A stretch of DNA of 64,000 nucleotides from Bacteroidales bacterium (GTDB lineage: Bacteria; Bacteroidota; Bacteroidia; Bacteroidales; VadinHA17), in contig JAOZPG010000008.1 in NCBI GenBank assembly GCA_029932855.1, forward strand, positions 25,332 to 89,331, in the 5' to 3' direction. Position numbers and translations under genes: made by a program. Numbering within the stretch: position 1 is the stretch's first letter; every line of letters starts with the position of its first letter. Positions 63,701-64,000 of this stretch are shown one piece after another. The notes beneath the pieces are model-generated. The model saw only the letters and a list, made by a program, of their open reading frames with translations. It made no database searches and was not told the origin of the DNA.

Positions 63701-64000
63701 GCATTTCTTGACAGTCTCAGGGGGTCAAGGTTAATTAAACAGAAGGGTGAGAAAATTTTCAAACCGGGAATAAATACATCATCTCCTATTTCGGGGAGGA
63801 CACTTTACTTTCCTTATATGTGCGACGGGGCATATGCTATAGCCGCTGCATCAAGAGCCTGTGGAATGGATGCTGCCGTCCTGCCTATGCAGAATGAGGA
63901 GGATATTGAGCTTGGGAGGGAACATACTTCAGCAAGGGAGTGCTTCCCTATGATATGTACAACCGGGAACTTTCTGAAGAAGTTATATGAGCCGGGAGTG
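60770..64000 (+). CDS. Large 2-hydroxyacyl-CoA dehydratase activase-type protein, two ASKHA domains (3' partial)
   Basis: ATG at 60770 (MDRNLYLGLDLGSISVNTVI); the frame stays open for 1077 codons to the window end, so the C-terminus is missing. Two BcrAD/BadFG-type ASKHA ATPase domains lie in tandem (about 1-270 and 325-585), each with CAAGTGSFL (C134, C448) and a second cysteine (C174 in GRCSVF, C488 in DRCTVF). In HgdC-type activases these cysteines hold the 4Fe-4S cluster that delivers electrons by ATP hydrolysis. After residue 600 come a DUF2229-like and HgdB-like region with CKSCSNMC, ETCFPVE, GNFRCGADSF and ECFPMICT. The substrate is unknown; separate dehydratase subunits are not seen here. 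Confidence 0.85.
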   Translation, partial: MDRNLYLGLDLGSISVNTVILNAKWEIIENRYDYCHGKPFHILKTILTDIYQKYPAKYIREIAITGSGGELAAELIGGQYVNEIIAQSSSVARLYPGVKTVIEMGGEDSKLIFMQEGGNGKISRLSDFTLNNLCAAGTGSFLDQQAKRIGISIEKEFGELALKSEDPPRIAGRCSVFAKSDMIHLQQIATPVHDIVAGLCFAVARNFISSLAKGKKLEFPVLFQGGVAANAGVVRAFKELLKAGDDNLIIPEHYASMGAIGAVYHIAGKEDKKHLPYKGIEKLHEYLTGEHERGSWHEKLIKSDAEYKKNVTPIPKAVDKLEVYLGLDIGSLSTNLVLIDKDNNVIARRYLPTASKPIEAIRKGMQEIYEETGSRVKVAAAGTTGSGRYLTGDFIGADVIRNEITAQATAAIAHDPDVDTIFEIGGQDSKYISIKNSVVVDFEMNKVCAAGTGSFLEEQAEKLDINIQEEFGNLALGAEKPATLGDRCTVFMDSDLNSQQQKGVEKDNLVAGLAYSIVQNYIQKVVRKKKIGEKIFFQGGVTNNKAVVAAFEKITGKKIIVPPHFDVTGAIGAAILARESMTEGKETRFKGFDISKIPYKVDKFTCKSCSNMCEIRRLRIEGEKKPLYYGGRCELWEVEERKGRGEGIANLFEERLNYLLDGFEEQEKDDRISIGIPRALMVFYQQFPFWRTFFEELGFRVVLSPESDNQLIKKALSIIVAETCFPVELMHGHILDLLETENVDYVFTPFIINARAEEGNPTNNPNCPWIQTYPFMVKAVINDKQMKDRLLVPSLNFRYFGRVLNKELSGFMKQKFGIDKNKVIRAIEKADRKQIEFENKLVLRGQEVLDNLPEDKEALVIVGRPYNTGDPALNLSMVEKLISQDVLPIPTDYLPLGSEHIFKDYPQMYWTNGQKILAAARVVANDTRLHAVYMGNFRCGADSFLAHFFHEEMKGKPYLELEIDEHSADAGMITRYEAFLDSLRGSRLIKQKGEKIFKPGINTSSPISGRTLYFPYMCDGAYAIAAASRACGMDAAVLPMQNEEDIELGREHTSARECFPMICTTGNFLKKLYEPGV

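Overview
The window is a stretch of a Bacteroidota chromosome, most likely class Bacteroidia and probably anaerobic. The evidence is several secreted proteins ending in type IX secretion (T9SS) sorting domains, a SusC/SusD pair, a fused LpxC-FabZ, a SufBCDSE-DUF59 operon, and promoters of the Bacteroidota type (TTG/TTTG, about 20 nt, TAnnTTTG). DNA is AT-rich. No rRNA, tRNA, IS element, phage gene or CRISPR array was seen. The first gene (5' end) and the last gene (3' end) are cut by the window edges.

Layout. 1-12628 (+): a cell-envelope glycan locus with a partial T9SS cargo protein, a periplasmic beta-propeller, a secreted Amidase_3, SusC, SusD and a secreted GHL10 (DUF187/DigH-like) glycosidase. 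The enzyme pair suggests peptidoglycan scavenging. 12889-17635 (-): rimP-nusA-infB with a well-formed promoter and a terminator-like leader hairpin. 17878-22541 (+): HD phosphohydrolase and lpxD-lpxC/fabZ-lpxA. 22561-24691 (-): a Gfo/Idh oxidoreductase and an outer-membrane-like protein. 24997-27156: lpxB (+) and thiL (-), whose stop codons share one TTATAA. 27464-34226 (+): sufB-C-D-S-E, DUF59 and queG. 34283-37781: yjbQ (-), GSCFA (+) and a DAK2-DegV fusion (+). 37829-44328 (-): lamin-tail protein, TonB receptor and secreted endonuclease I, probably an extracellular nucleic-acid acquisition operon. 44472-45251 (-): kdsB. 45469-51118 (+): sigma-54 activator, lptE, TPR protein, secG, groES, groEL. 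51223-53986 (+): a secreted unknown and lepA.

54046-64000 is the most interesting part. A minus-strand operon encodes a DsrE-like protein, TusA, an MvhD-like protein, a QmoA-like flavoprotein, a full-length HdrA, a small winged-helix protein and a QmoC-like membrane subunit. This looks like a quinone-linked heterodisulfide-reductase-like complex supplied by sulfur carriers, without HdrB, AprAB or a hydrogenase in the window. It diverges from a Crp/Fnr regulator whose recognition helix (R-E-x-V-x-R) predicts a TGTGA half-site. A near-perfect TGTGA-N6-TTACA site lies between the two promoters. Downstream of the regulator is a very large 2-hydroxyacyl-CoA dehydratase activase-type protein with two ASKHA domains, cut by the window end.

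All functional assignments come from reading motifs and gene order; no database search was run.
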